From Pseudomonas fluorescens (GTDB lineage Bacteria; Pseudomonadota; Gammaproteobacteria; Pseudomonadales; Pseudomonadaceae): a stretch of DNA of 64,000 nt. A program made the translations under genes and the position numbers. Of this stretch, positions 27,922-39,072 are shown piece after piece; within the stretch, counting starts at the first letter, position 1, and every line of letters begins with the position of its first letter. The stretch lies in the NCBI RefSeq assembly GCF_001708445.1, contig NZ_CP015637.1, positions 4,217,001-4,281,000 on the forward strand, in the 5' to 3' direction. A model generated the notes under the pieces. That model was not told the DNA's origin, did no database searches, and was given only the letters and a program-made list of their open reading frames with translations.

Positions 27922-29080
27922 TCACAACCCCTCGCGCAAGCGTCTGATGCTCATGGGTGTCGGCGGCCTGACCCTGGCCGCCCTGTTGGTCGCCAACGGC
28001 CTGCATGCCCGCACGATGCACGAACAATCGGTCACCGCCTGGACCGAAACCGCCGCCATCCCCCAAGTCATGGTGTTCCAGCCACAACAGAACGTGGCCG
28101 GCGACACCCTGCGCCTGCCCGCGCACCTCGAGGCCTGGAGCAAGGCGCCGATCCATGCGCGGGTCAGCGGTTACCTGAAGGACTGGAAAGTTGATATCGG
28201 CAGCCAGGTCAAGGCCGGGCAAATCCTCGCCGAGATCGACAGCCCCGACCTCGACCAGCAACTGGCACAAACCCACGCGCGCCTGGTGCAGCAACAGGCC
28301 AATGCACGCTTGGCCGAAACCACCGCCACACGCTGGCAAAACCTGCTGGGCAGCCACTCGGTGTCGCGCCAGGAAGCCGATGAAAAAACCTCCAACGCCG
28401 CGGCCGCAAAGGCCAACGCCGAGGCGGCCGCGGCCGACTATGCACGGCTATCGGCGCTGGAAAGCTACAAGACCATCCGGGCCCCCTTCGCCGGCACCAT
28501 CACCGCGCGCAACACCGATATCGGCCAGTTGATCAAGGCCGATACCGACAGCGATCCGGAACTGTTCAACATCGCCGACACCCACCAATTGCGCCTCTAT
28601 GTGCCGGTACCGCAGAACTATGCGGCGGTGATTCACCCAGGGCTGGAAGCCGAACTGACGGTGCCCGAGCATCCCGGCAAACACTTCAAGGCGCGCCTGA
28701 TCGGCGACTCCACCGCCATCGACCGTCGCTCCGGCACCCTGCTCGCGCAGTTCGTCGCCGACAACCCCCACGGCGAACTGCTGCCCGGTGATTACGCCGA
28801 AGCCACCCTGCCGATTCCGGCGGATACCCATGGCGTCAGCATCCCGGCCAGTGCGCTGATCTTCCGTGCCCAAGGCACTCAGGTCGCGGTGCTCGATGCG
28901 CGGAACCATGTGCACCTGCAAGACATCCATATCGGCCTCGACCTCGGCGAACGCCTGGTCATCGACCAGGGCCTGAAACCCGCTGACCGCATCGTCGACA
29001 ACCCGCCCGACGCCCTGCGCGAAGGCGACCCGGTGCAACTGGCCGACGCCTCCGGAGGTGCGCATGCGCCCAAGGCTTAA
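27911..29080 (+). CDS. RND periplasmic adaptor (membrane fusion protein)
   Basis: A 389-residue membrane fusion protein. One N-terminal anchor (LMLMGVGGLTLAALLVANGL) is followed by a lipoyl/hairpin domain (HARVSGYLKDWKVDIGSQVKAGQILAEID), an Ala-rich alpha-helical hairpin at about residues 110-180, and beta-barrel and membrane-proximal domains. It bridges the pump at 24700 and the outer membrane factor at 29064. Its start overlaps the permease stop by 11 bp and its end overlaps the outer membrane factor start by 17 bp, indicating tight coupling. Confidence 0.9.
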   Translation: MSSDHNPSRKRLMLMGVGGLTLAALLVANGLHARTMHEQSVTAWTETAAIPQVMVFQPQQNVAGDTLRLPAHLEAWSKAPIHARVSGYLKDWKVDIGSQVKAGQILAEIDSPDLDQQLAQTHARLVQQQANARLAETTATRWQNLLGSHSVSRQEADEKTSNAAAAKANAEAAAADYARLSALESYKTIRAPFAGTITARNTDIGQLIKADTDSDPELFNIADTHQLRLYVPVPQNYAAVIHPGLEAELTVPEHPGKHFKARLIGDSTAIDRRSGTLLAQFVADNPHGELLPGDYAEATLPIPADTHGVSIPASALIFRAQGTQVAVLDARNHVHLQDIHIGLDLGERLVIDQGLKPADRIVDNPPDALREGDPVQLADASGGAHAPKA

Positions 29081-30482
29081 GCCCCTCGCGGCGTTGATGC
29101 TGCTGGCATTGCAAGGCTGCTCGATGGCGCCGACCTACCACGTGCCGTCGATCGACCTGCCGGCGAACTACCGCGAACAGACCAGCGACGGTCCATGGCA
29201 CAGCGCGCAGCCGTCCGACCAACTGGCGCCGCAGTGGTGGACGCTCTACCACGAGCCGCGCCTGAATCAGCTGCAACAGCAACTGATCGAGGCCAACCCG
29301 GACCTGGCGGCAGCGCTGGCGCACTTCGATGCGTCCCAGGCGTATGCCAGCCAATTGCATGCCGGGCTGTTCCCGCAAATCACCGCCAGCGCGCAGCCGT
29401 TGCGCCAGCGCCAATCGGATTCACGGCCGCTGCGCGGGGATACGCAGCCATCGGTATACAACAGCAACACCGCCGGCTTTTCCCTGAGCTACGACCTGGA
29501 CCTGTGGGGCAAAATCCGCAACCAGGTCGCGGCCGGTGATGCCCAGGCGCAAGCGTCCGGCGATGACTTGGCCGTGGCGCGCCTGAGCCTGCAACGTCAG
29601 CTGGCGACGCTGTATGTGCAGCTCAATGGGCTGGATGCACAGCGTCGGATTCTCAACCGTTCGCTGGAGGATTACAGCCAGGCCCTGCAACTGACGCGCA
29701 GCCGTTATGAAGGCCAGATCGCCTCCGAACTGGACCTGACTCGCGCGCAAAATCAACTGGCCGAAGCCAAGGCACAACTGGATGAAGTCACCGGCCAGCG
29801 CAACCTCACCGAACATGCGATCGGTGAACTGGTGGGCGTGGCGGCCAGTGACTTTACGCTGCCGCAGAGCCAACACCTGATGACCCTGCCCGGGATTCCC
29901 TCGCAGTTGCCAAGCCACCTGCTGCAACGCCGCCCGGATATTGCCGCGGCGGAACGCCGGGTGTTTGCCGCCAATGCGAATATCGGCGTGGCCAAGGCGG
30001 CGTGGTATCCGGATTTCAGTTTGACCGGGTTGATCGGGGGGCAGACGCAAGGGGTGGGCAACCTGCTGTCTGCGGGGAATCGATATTGGGCGCTGGGGCC
30101 GTTGGTGAATTTGCCGATCTTTGATGGCGGGCGCTTGAGCGCCAATGAACGCCAGGCCAAGGCCGAGTTTGAAGAGGCGTCGGCGCAGTATCGCAGCCGG
30201 GTGCTGAAGGCCGTGCGTGAGGTGGAAGATAACCTGGCGCAGCTCAGGGATTTGCAGCAGGAGGCACAGGATGAGCAAGCGGCGGCAGATGCGGCGCAGC
30301 ACACCCAGTCCCTGGCGATGAACAGCTATCAGGCGGGCGCGGTGAGTTACCTGGATGTGGTGACGGCGCAGACGGCGGCATTGCAAGCCCAGCGGACATT
30401 GCAGGCGGTGCAGACGCGGCAGTTGCAGGCGAGTATCGGCTTGGTCACAGCCCTGGGCGGCGGTTGGCAGCCTGAGGCCTGA
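29064..30482 (+). CDS. Outer membrane efflux factor, NodT/OprM family lipoprotein
   Basis: A 472-residue TolC-like outer membrane channel. The lipobox LALQGCSMAP gives lipidation at Cys20. The OEP repeats are evident (PQWWTLYHEPRLNQLQQQLIEANPDLAAALA, and the LLQRRPDIAAAERRVFAANANIGVAKAAWYPDFSLTG motif). It completes the tripartite pump. The ATG at 29064 has GGAGG 5 bp upstream. A REP pair follows instead of a clear terminator. Confidence 0.92.
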   Translation: MRPRLKPLAALMLLALQGCSMAPTYHVPSIDLPANYREQTSDGPWHSAQPSDQLAPQWWTLYHEPRLNQLQQQLIEANPDLAAALAHFDASQAYASQLHAGLFPQITASAQPLRQRQSDSRPLRGDTQPSVYNSNTAGFSLSYDLDLWGKIRNQVAAGDAQAQASGDDLAVARLSLQRQLATLYVQLNGLDAQRRILNRSLEDYSQALQLTRSRYEGQIASELDLTRAQNQLAEAKAQLDEVTGQRNLTEHAIGELVGVAASDFTLPQSQHLMTLPGIPSQLPSHLLQRRPDIAAAERRVFAANANIGVAKAAWYPDFSLTGLIGGQTQGVGNLLSAGNRYWALGPLVNLPIFDGGRLSANERQAKAEFEEASAQYRSRVLKAVREVEDNLAQLRDLQQEAQDEQAAADAAQHTQSLAMNSYQAGAVSYLDVVTAQTAALQAQRTLQAVQTRQLQASIGLVTALGGGWQPEA

Positions 30483-30550
30483 CAACGCCCTCAGGCACCG
30501 TTCAGGCTAAATGCAGGAGGACAGCCAGTTCATCCGTAGCTGACCCACCG

Positions 30551-30647
30551 CTATCGGGGGCAAGCCCCCTCCCACACTGATGCTGTGTCAGACACATAAT
30601 GTATAAACGCCGCTGAGCCCCTGTGGGAGGGGGCTTGCCCCCGATAG
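30551..30647. repeat. REP pair (REPIN), GGGGGCTTGCCCCC type
   Basis: Two inverted copies of the CTATCGGGGGCAAGCCCCC palindrome enclose about 50 bp. It lies between the RND operon and the RAYT gene. Confidence 0.88.
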
Positions 30648-30739
30648 CGCCCTTCCAGACACATCCTGCCAAAAGCCTGCCCATCAGCCTCTTGCCCTCC
30701 GATCTAGCCTCTCCAGGCACATCTTGAGAGGGCCAGGGA

Positions 30740-31198
30740 ATGGCAGATTTACCCGCTTCACACCGCCTGCGCATCGGCCGCGTCAGCGAACCCAACCGCA
30801 TCTACCTCATCACCACCAACACCCACGAACGCATACCGATATTCAACAATTTCCATCTCGGTCGCTTGGTGGTCTGGCAATTTCGGTTAGCCCAGTATCA
30901 AGGGCTGGCGAACTCCCTGGCTTGGGTGGTCATGCCGGACCACTTTCATTGGATTATCGAGCTACAGAAAGGCTCGCTGGCGGATTTGATGCGGCAGGTG
31001 AAATCCAAGAGCACGCGATCCGTCAATGGCGTAAGTGGTCGCAAGGGGCGGCTCTGGCAAGAGAGCTTCCATGACCGGGCACTGCGCAAGGAAGATGACC
31101 TGGTAAAAATGGCCAGGTATGTGGTGGCGAATCCATTGCGGGCGGGGTTGGTGGAACGGATTGGCGACTACCCATTGTGGGATGCCATCTGGGTCTAA
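30740..31198 (+). CDS. REP-associated tyrosine transposase (RAYT)
   Basis: A 152-residue Y1-type transposase of the IS200-like superfamily. The HUH metal motif is in MPDHFHWIIEL (His68, His70) and the catalytic Tyr is probably Tyr127 in KMARYVVANPLRAGLV. Such proteins act on the REP sequences that flank them. REP pairs lie 92 bp upstream and 20 bp downstream, both of the type that is dispersed through the window, so this gene is a good candidate for mobilising or having spread that family. The ORF looks intact. Confidence 0.92.
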   Translation: MADLPASHRLRIGRVSEPNRIYLITTNTHERIPIFNNFHLGRLVVWQFRLAQYQGLANSLAWVVMPDHFHWIIELQKGSLADLMRQVKSKSTRSVNGVSGRKGRLWQESFHDRALRKEDDLVKMARYVVANPLRAGLVERIGDYPLWDAIWV

Positions 31199-31218
31199 CG
31201 TCAAACGCAGTTCAAAAT

Positions 31219-31306
31219 GTGGGAGGGGGCTTGCCCCCGATAGCAGGGTGTCAGTCAACGCATGCAGTGACTGACCCACAGCTATCGGGGGCAAGCCCCC
31301 TCCCAC
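31219..31306. repeat. REP pair (REPIN) downstream of RAYT
   Basis: GTGGGAGGGGGCTTGCCCCC and its inverted copy enclose a spacer containing GTCAGTCAACGC. Same type as the pair at 30551-30647. Confidence 0.88.
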
Positions 31307-31321
31307 ATTTTTTTGTGCCTT

Positions 31322-32606
31322 TCAGGCGGCGAGTTTGCCGCTGGCGATGGCGGCTGAAGCGGCCACCATCGCGCGCAACAGCACTGCACAGCCTGCCGCC
31401 AGGTCATCCGGTGCCGCATTCTCGATTTCGTTATGGCTGATGCCGCCTTCGCACGGCACGAAGATCATCCCCGCCGGGCCCAGTTCGGCGACGAAAATCG
31501 CGTCGTGCCCTGCCCCGCTGACGATGTCCATGTTCGACAGGCCCAGGCCATTCGCCGCATCGCGCACAGCGTCCACGCAACCTTTATCGAAGTACAGCGG
31601 CGGGAAGTCGGCGGTGGGTTCCATCTCAAAGCTCAGGCCGTGTTTGGCGCTGGTGTCCTCAATCACCTTGCGCACCTGGGCAATCATCGAATCCAACCGC
31701 GCCGGTTCCAGATGACGGAAATCCAGGGTCATGCGCACTTCACCGGGAATCACGTTGCGTGAGCCAGGATAGGCCTGCAGGCAACCGACGGTCCCGCAAG
31801 CATGCGGCTGATGCCCCAGCGCCGCCGCATTGACCGCAGCCACCACCGCCGCCGCGCCTACCAGGGCGTCCTTGCGCAGGTGCATCGGCGTCGGCCCCGC
31901 ATGCGCTTCAACGCCGCGCAGTTTCAGGTCGAACCACTTCTGCCCGAGGGCGCCGAGCACCACGCCGATGGTTTTTTTCTCATCCTCAAGAATCGGCCCC
32001 CTGTTCGATATGGGCTTCGAAATACGCACCGACCTTGTGCCCGCTGACGGGACGCGTACCTGCGTAGCCAATCGCATTCAGCGCATCGCCCACGCTGACG
32101 CCGTCCACATCGACCTTGGCCAAGGTATCGGCCAGGGTGAATTTTTCGGCAAACACCCCAGACCCCATCATGCACGGCGGGAAGCGCGAGCCTTCCTCGT
32201 TGGTCCACACCACCACTTCCAAGGGCGCTTCGGTTTCGAGCTTGAGGTCATTGAGCGTGCGCAGCACCTCCACCCCCGCCAGCACGCCAAAGCAGCCATC
32301 GAACTTGCCGCCTGTAGGCTGGGTGTCGATATGGCTGCCGGTCATCACCGGCGGCAAGTTGGGATTGCGCCCAGGGCGGCGCGCGAAAATATTGCCGATG
32401 CCATCAATGGTCACGGTACAGCCGGCGTCTTCGCACCATTGCACGAACAGATCGCGGGCCTTGCGATCGAGGTCGGTGAGGGCCAGGCGGCACACGCCGC
32501 CCTTGGGCGTGGCGCCGAGTTTGGCCAGGTCCATCAGCGACTGCCACAAACGGTCGCGGTTGATGTGCTGATGGGTCGATTGCAGAACGTCGAGGGCAGC
32601 GTTCAT
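31322..32606 (-). pseudogene. pydC: Beta-ureidopropionase / N-carbamoyl amino acid hydrolase, frameshifted
   Basis: The Zn-dependent M20-type amidohydrolase that would convert N-carbamoyl-beta-alanine to beta-alanine, CO2 and ammonia. Two ORFs cover the family: residues 1-203 in one frame (metal-binding TGSHIDTQPTGGKFDG and TNEEGSRF) and the remainder in the next (PILEDEKKTIGVV, GVEAHAGPTPM, SGAGHDA). They meet at EAHIEQG, where a run of five G (five C at 31997-32001 on the plus strand) replaces the four needed. Removing one base gives about 427 residues, the family length. As given, translation stops three codons later. Real mutation, phase-variable tract and sequencing error all remain possible. 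Confidence 0.88.
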
Positions 32607-32630
32607 GGGGATCTCCTCAGGCTGTATTTC

Positions 32631-34118
32631 TTATGAATTGACTTTGACGACTACCTGGCTGATTCCGCGCTTGGCATTCAAGCCGTAATACAACAACCCG
32701 CCCAACGCCGAACCGGTAAACCAGCCGTAGCTGTAGAACCAGCTGAACGCATCGCTGCCCAACGACAGCAAGGTCAACACCACCGGCACGCCAAAGGCGA
32801 CAAAGCCGCTCCAGTTCCACGCCGGGTACACGTCGTCGCGGTACAAACCGGCCAGGTCCAGTTGCTGTTTGCGAGTGATGAAGTAGTCCACCACCATGAT
32901 CCCGGCGATTGGCCCCAGCAAGCTCGAATAGCCCAGCAACCAGTTGGAATACACCGTCTCCAGGCTCACATCCGAGACGATCAGCCCGAGCTTTTTCAGC
33001 AGCTCATGGGCCATCAACGCCAGCCCGACCAGGCCGGTGAGGATCACCGCCGTGGTGCGGTTGATCAGCTTGGGCGCGATGTTCTGGAAGTCGTTGGTGG
33101 GCGAGACGATGTTCGCCGCCGTGTTGGTGGACAAGGTGGCGACGATGATCAACGCCATGGCCACGGCGACCCACACCGGGCTCTGGATATGGCCGATCAA
33201 GGTGACGGGGTCGGACACGCTGACGCCCACTAATTTCACCGAGGCGGCGGTCATGATCACGCCCAGGGCCGCGAACAGGAACATGGTCAGCGGCAGGCCG
33301 AAAATCTGCCCGAGGATCTGGTCCTTCTGGCTTTTGGCATAACGACTGAAGTCAGGAATGTTCAACGACAAAGTGGCCCAGAAGCCCACCATCGCGGTAA
33401 GGCCGGCCATGAAGTAACCGGTGAGGCTGGCACCTTCGGGGCGTTTCGGTGGAATGGCCATGAGCTCGCTAAGGGAGACATTGGGCATCGCCCACACCAG
33501 CAAACCAATGCCCACCGCCACCAGCAGCGGCGCCGACAGGGTTTCCAGGCGCTTGATCGACTCGGCGCCGCGCAGCACCACCCACAAATTCAGGGTCCAG
33601 AAAATCATGAAGCCGATCACTTCACCGGTGCCGCCGAGGGACTTCCAACCGTCGAAAATCGAGCCCAGGAACAGGTGAATCGCCAACCCGCCGAACATCG
33701 TCTGGATACCGAACCAGCCACAGGCTACCAGCGCGCGTATCAGACACGGCACGTTGGAGCCGAGGATGCCGAACGACGAGCGCAGCAACACCGGGAACGG
33801 AATCCCGTACTTCGTGCCGGGGAAGGCGTTGAGGGTCAGCGGAATCAGCACCACGATATTGGCCAGCAGGATCGCCATCAGCGCCTCGCCCACCGACAAA
33901 CCGAAGTACGCCGTGAGTACCCCGCCCAGGGTGTACGTGGGCACACAGATCGACATACCGACCCACAGCGCGGTGATGTGCCACTTGTTCCAAGTGCGTT
34001 CATGCACCTTGGTCGGTGCCATGTCGTGGTTGTAGCGAGGGCTGTCGAGGACGTCGGGGCCGGCGTCGAGTTCGTACAGGCCGTTGCGTTCTATGACTTG
34101 CGATCTGTTCTGTTGCAT
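32631..34118 (-). CDS. NCS1-family nucleobase:cation symporter
   Basis: A 495-residue inner membrane permease with about 12 helices. The NCS1 features include the N-terminal HERTWNKWHITALWVGMSICVPTYTLGG and GIPFPVLLRSSFGILGSNVPCLIRALVACGWFGIQT segments. NCS1 members import uracil, hydantoins, allantoin or cytosine. Its position directly before pydC (24 bp) and divergent from the dihydropyrimidinase gene points to uracil, dihydrouracil or another pyrimidine as substrate, by inference. Confidence 0.9.
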   Translation of the reverse strand: MQQNRSQVIERNGLYELDAGPDVLDSPRYNHDMAPTKVHERTWNKWHITALWVGMSICVPTYTLGGVLTAYFGLSVGEALMAILLANIVVLIPLTLNAFPGTKYGIPFPVLLRSSFGILGSNVPCLIRALVACGWFGIQTMFGGLAIHLFLGSIFDGWKSLGGTGEVIGFMIFWTLNLWVVLRGAESIKRLETLSAPLLVAVGIGLLVWAMPNVSLSELMAIPPKRPEGASLTGYFMAGLTAMVGFWATLSLNIPDFSRYAKSQKDQILGQIFGLPLTMFLFAALGVIMTAASVKLVGVSVSDPVTLIGHIQSPVWVAVAMALIIVATLSTNTAANIVSPTNDFQNIAPKLINRTTAVILTGLVGLALMAHELLKKLGLIVSDVSLETVYSNWLLGYSSLLGPIAGIMVVDYFITRKQQLDLAGLYRDDVYPAWNWSGFVAFGVPVVLTLLSLGSDAFSWFYSYGWFTGSALGGLLYYGLNAKRGISQVVVKVNS

Positions 34119-36149
<2,031 letters not shown>

Positions 36150-36158
36150 GCCCCCCAT

Positions 36159-36257
36159 GTAGGAGCGAGCTTGCTCGCGAAAAACGTTAACGAAAACGCG
36201 GGAAGCCTGATACTCAACGGCGCTCTCAGGTTTTTCGCGAGCAAGCTCGCTCCTACA
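36159..36257. repeat. REP pair of the TAGGAGCGAGCTTGCTCG type
   Basis: GTAGGAGCGAGCTTGCTCGC and its inverted copy are separated by about 55 bp. This is a different REP family from the GGGGGCTTGCCCCC type. It lies inside the hydA-preT intergenic gap. Confidence 0.88.
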
Positions 36258-36309
36258 CATTGCGTCAGCAAATGCCCGTCAGAGGCAAAATAACCGTGAG
36301 GCCAACACC

Positions 36310-37677
36310 GTGATCCAGACCCTGAGCCACCTCCCCCATCCCCCTGAAGACGGGGCCACCCTCGCCAGCCATTTCACCGACCTGGCACCGCCCCTCACCG
36401 CCCGGCAAGCGCAACTGGAAGCCTCGCGCTGCCTGTATTGCTACGACGCGCCGTGCGTGAATGCGTGCCCCAGCGAGATCGATATCCCCTCGTTCATCCG
36501 CAATATCCACACCGACAACGTCCAAGGCGCAGCGCAGAAAATCCTCTCGGCCAACATCCTTGGCGGCAGTTGCGCACGCGTCTGCCCCACCGAGATCCTG
36601 TGCCAGCAAGCCTGCGTGCGTAACAACGCCGAAGAGTGCGCGCCGGTGCTGATCGGCCTGTTGCAGCGCTACGCCATCGACAACGCGCACTTCAGCGAAC
36701 ACCCGTTCCAGCGCGCCGCGCCCACCGGCAAGCGCATCGCCGTGGTCGGCGCAGGTCCCGCAGGGCTGGCCTGCGCCCATCGCGCCGCCCTGCACGGGCA
36801 TGACGTGGTGATTTTCGAAGCGCGGGAAAAGGCCGGCGGCCTGAATGAATACGGGATCGCCAAGTACAAGTTGGTGGATGACTTCGCCCAGAAGGAACTG
36901 GAGTTCCTCCTGCAAATCGGCGGCATCGAGATTCGCCACGGCCAGCGCCTGGGCGACAACCTCTCCTTGAGCGAACTGCACCAGCAATTCGATGCGGTGT
37001 TCCTTGGCCTGGGCCTGGCCGCCAGCAAACACCTCGGCCTGCCCCACGAAGACGCCCCCGGCCTGCTCGCTGCCACCGACTACATCCGCGAGTTGCGCCA
37101 GGCTGACGACTTGACCCAACTGCCCCTGGCCGACCGTTGCATCGTGCTCGGCGCCGGCAATACCGCCATCGACATGGCCGTGCAAATGGCCCGCCTCGGC
37201 GCGCGCGACGTCAACCTGGTCTACCGCCGAGGCCTGGCGGACATGGGCGCGACCCAGCATGAGCAGGACATCGCCAAGGCCAATCAGGTGCGCCTGCTGA
37301 CCTGGGCCCAACCCGAAAAAGTGCTGCTGGATGACCAGGGCCACGTCCGCGGCATGCGCTTCGCCCGCACCCGTCTGGAAAACGGCTGCCTGCAACCCAC
37401 CGGAGAGACCTTCGAATTGGCCGCCGATGCGATCTTCAAGGCCATTGGCCAGGGCTTCGATAACGAGGCGCTGCACGACCCCCTGGCCCAACAACTGCAG
37501 CGCGTCGGCGCGCGTATCTTCGTCGATGAACAGCTGCGCACCAGCATCCCCGGCGTATATGCCGGTGGCGACTGCGTCAGCCTCGGCCAGGACCTCACCG
37601 TGCAAGCGGTACAACACGGCAAGCTGGCCGCCGAAGCCATGCACGCCCAACTCATGCTTAACGTGGAGGCTGCGTAA
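36310..37677 (+). CDS. preT: NAD-dependent dihydropyrimidine dehydrogenase subunit PreT
   Basis: A 455-residue flavoprotein and Fe-S subunit that passes electrons between NAD(H) and PreA. The N-terminal Cys clusters (CLYCYDAPCVNACP and CARVCPTEILCQQAC) ligate 4Fe-4S centres. FAD binding is at VVGAGPAGLACAHRA and the NAD site at VLGAGNTAIDMA. The GTG at 36310 is preceded by GAGG. The stop overlaps the preA start by one base (TAATG). With PreA it catalyses uracil reduction to dihydrouracil, the first catabolic step. Confidence 0.94.
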   Translation: MIQTLSHLPHPPEDGATLASHFTDLAPPLTARQAQLEASRCLYCYDAPCVNACPSEIDIPSFIRNIHTDNVQGAAQKILSANILGGSCARVCPTEILCQQACVRNNAEECAPVLIGLLQRYAIDNAHFSEHPFQRAAPTGKRIAVVGAGPAGLACAHRAALHGHDVVIFEAREKAGGLNEYGIAKYKLVDDFAQKELEFLLQIGGIEIRHGQRLGDNLSLSELHQQFDAVFLGLGLAASKHLGLPHEDAPGLLAATDYIRELRQADDLTQLPLADRCIVLGAGNTAIDMAVQMARLGARDVNLVYRRGLADMGATQHEQDIAKANQVRLLTWAQPEKVLLDDQGHVRGMRFARTRLENGCLQPTGETFELAADAIFKAIGQGFDNEALHDPLAQQLQRVGARIFVDEQLRTSIPGVYAGGDCVSLGQDLTVQAVQHGKLAAEAMHAQLMLNVEAA

Positions 37678-38951
37678 TGGCCGATCTCTCGATTGTATTC
37701 GCCGGAATCAAGGCCCCCAACCCGTTCTGGCTGGCCTCCGCGCCGCCCACCGACAAAGCCTATAACGTGGTCCGCGCGTTTGAAGCGGGCTGGGGTGGCG
37801 TGGTCTGGAAAACCCTGGGTGAAGACCCGGCGGCGGTCAACGTGTCGTCGCGTTACTCGGCGCACTACGGCGCCAACCGCGAAGTGCTGGGCATCAACAA
37901 TATCGAGCTGATCACCGACCGCTCCCTGGAGATCAACCTCAGGGAAATCACCCAGGTGAAAAAGGATTGGCCGGACCGCGCGCTGATCGTGTCGCTGATG
38001 GTGCCGTGCGTTGAAGCATCCTGGAAAAACATCCTGCCCCTGGTAGAAGCCACCGGCTGCGACGGCATCGAGCTGAACTTCGGTTGCCCCCACGGCATGC
38101 CCGAGCGCGGCATGGGCGCGGCGGTGGGCCAGGTGCCAGAGTATGTGGAACAGGTGACGCGCTGGTGCAAGACCTATTGCTCACTGCCGGTGATCGTCAA
38201 GCTCACGCCGAATATCACCGACATCCGTGTGGCGGCGCGGGCGGCCTATCGCGGCGGTGCGGACGCGGTGTCGCTGATCAACACCATCAACTCCATCACC
38301 AGCGTGGACCTGGAACGCATGGTCGCCCTGCCGATGGTCGGCACCCAGAGCACCCACGGCGGTTACTGCGGCTCGGCGGTCAAGCCGATTGCCCTGAACA
38401 TGGTCGCCGAAATCGCCCGCGACCCGCAGACCCAAGGCCTGCCGATCTGCGGCATTGGTGGCATCGGCAACTGGCGCGACGCGGCGGAATTCGTCGCCCT
38501 CGGCTGCGGCGCGGTGCAGGTGTGCACGGCGGCGATGCTGCATGGGTTTCGCATTGTGGAAGAGATGAAGGATGGATTGTCACGCTGGATGGACAGTCAG
38601 GGTTACACCAGCCTGCAAGAATTTTCCGGGCGGGCGGTGGGCAACACCACGGATTGGAAGTACCTGGACATCAACTATCAGGTCATTGCCAAGATCGATC
38701 AGGAGACGTGCATTGGCTGCGGGCGTTGCCATATTGCCTGTGAAGATACGTCGCACCAGGCCATCGCCAGTTTGAAACAGGCGGACGGCACCCATCAGTA
38801 CGAGGTGATCGACGACGAGTGCGTGGGTTGCAACCTGTGCCAGATCACCTGCCCGGTGGCGGATTGCATCGAGATGGTACCGGTGGACACCGGTAAGCCG
38901 TTCTTGAATTGGACGCAGGATCCGCGTAATCCCTACCGGGAGGCGGTGTAG
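37677..38951 (+). CDS. preA: NAD-dependent dihydropyrimidine dehydrogenase subunit PreA
   Basis: A 424-residue catalytic subunit. The N-terminal domain is a dihydroorotate-dehydrogenase-like FMN barrel (IKAPNPFWLASAPP, ELNFGCPHGMPERGMG). The C-terminal ferredoxin domain has two clusters, CIGCGRCHIACED and CVGCNLCQITCPVADC. It reduces uracil and thymine at the FMN. It is translationally coupled to preT and followed by a REP pair. Confidence 0.95.
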   Translation: MADLSIVFAGIKAPNPFWLASAPPTDKAYNVVRAFEAGWGGVVWKTLGEDPAAVNVSSRYSAHYGANREVLGINNIELITDRSLEINLREITQVKKDWPDRALIVSLMVPCVEASWKNILPLVEATGCDGIELNFGCPHGMPERGMGAAVGQVPEYVEQVTRWCKTYCSLPVIVKLTPNITDIRVAARAAYRGGADAVSLINTINSITSVDLERMVALPMVGTQSTHGGYCGSAVKPIALNMVAEIARDPQTQGLPICGIGGIGNWRDAAEFVALGCGAVQVCTAAMLHGFRIVEEMKDGLSRWMDSQGYTSLQEFSGRAVGNTTDWKYLDINYQVIAKIDQETCIGCGRCHIACEDTSHQAIASLKQADGTHQYEVIDDECVGCNLCQITCPVADCIEMVPVDTGKPFLNWTQDPRNPYREAV

Positions 38952-38963
38952 TCCTGTAGACCG

Positions 38964-39047
38964 CTATCGGGGGCAAGCCCCCTCCCACATTGAGCGCATT
39001 ATGTCTGAAAGAATGCGATCCACTGCGGGAGGGGGCTTGCCCCCGAT
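38964..39047. repeat. REP pair (REPIN), GGGGGCTTGCCCCC type
   Basis: CTATCGGGGGCAAGCCCCC and an inverted GCGGGAGGGGGCTTG copy enclose about 40 bp. It lies between the convergent preA and TetR genes. Confidence 0.85.
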
Positions 39048-39072
39048 GAGGCCCTCAGCCTCACCACAAGAC

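Noticed and set aside
30551..31306. CRISPR array
   Set aside because: The repeated palindromes are REP pairs with inverted arms and irregular genome positions, not direct repeats with regular unique spacers.
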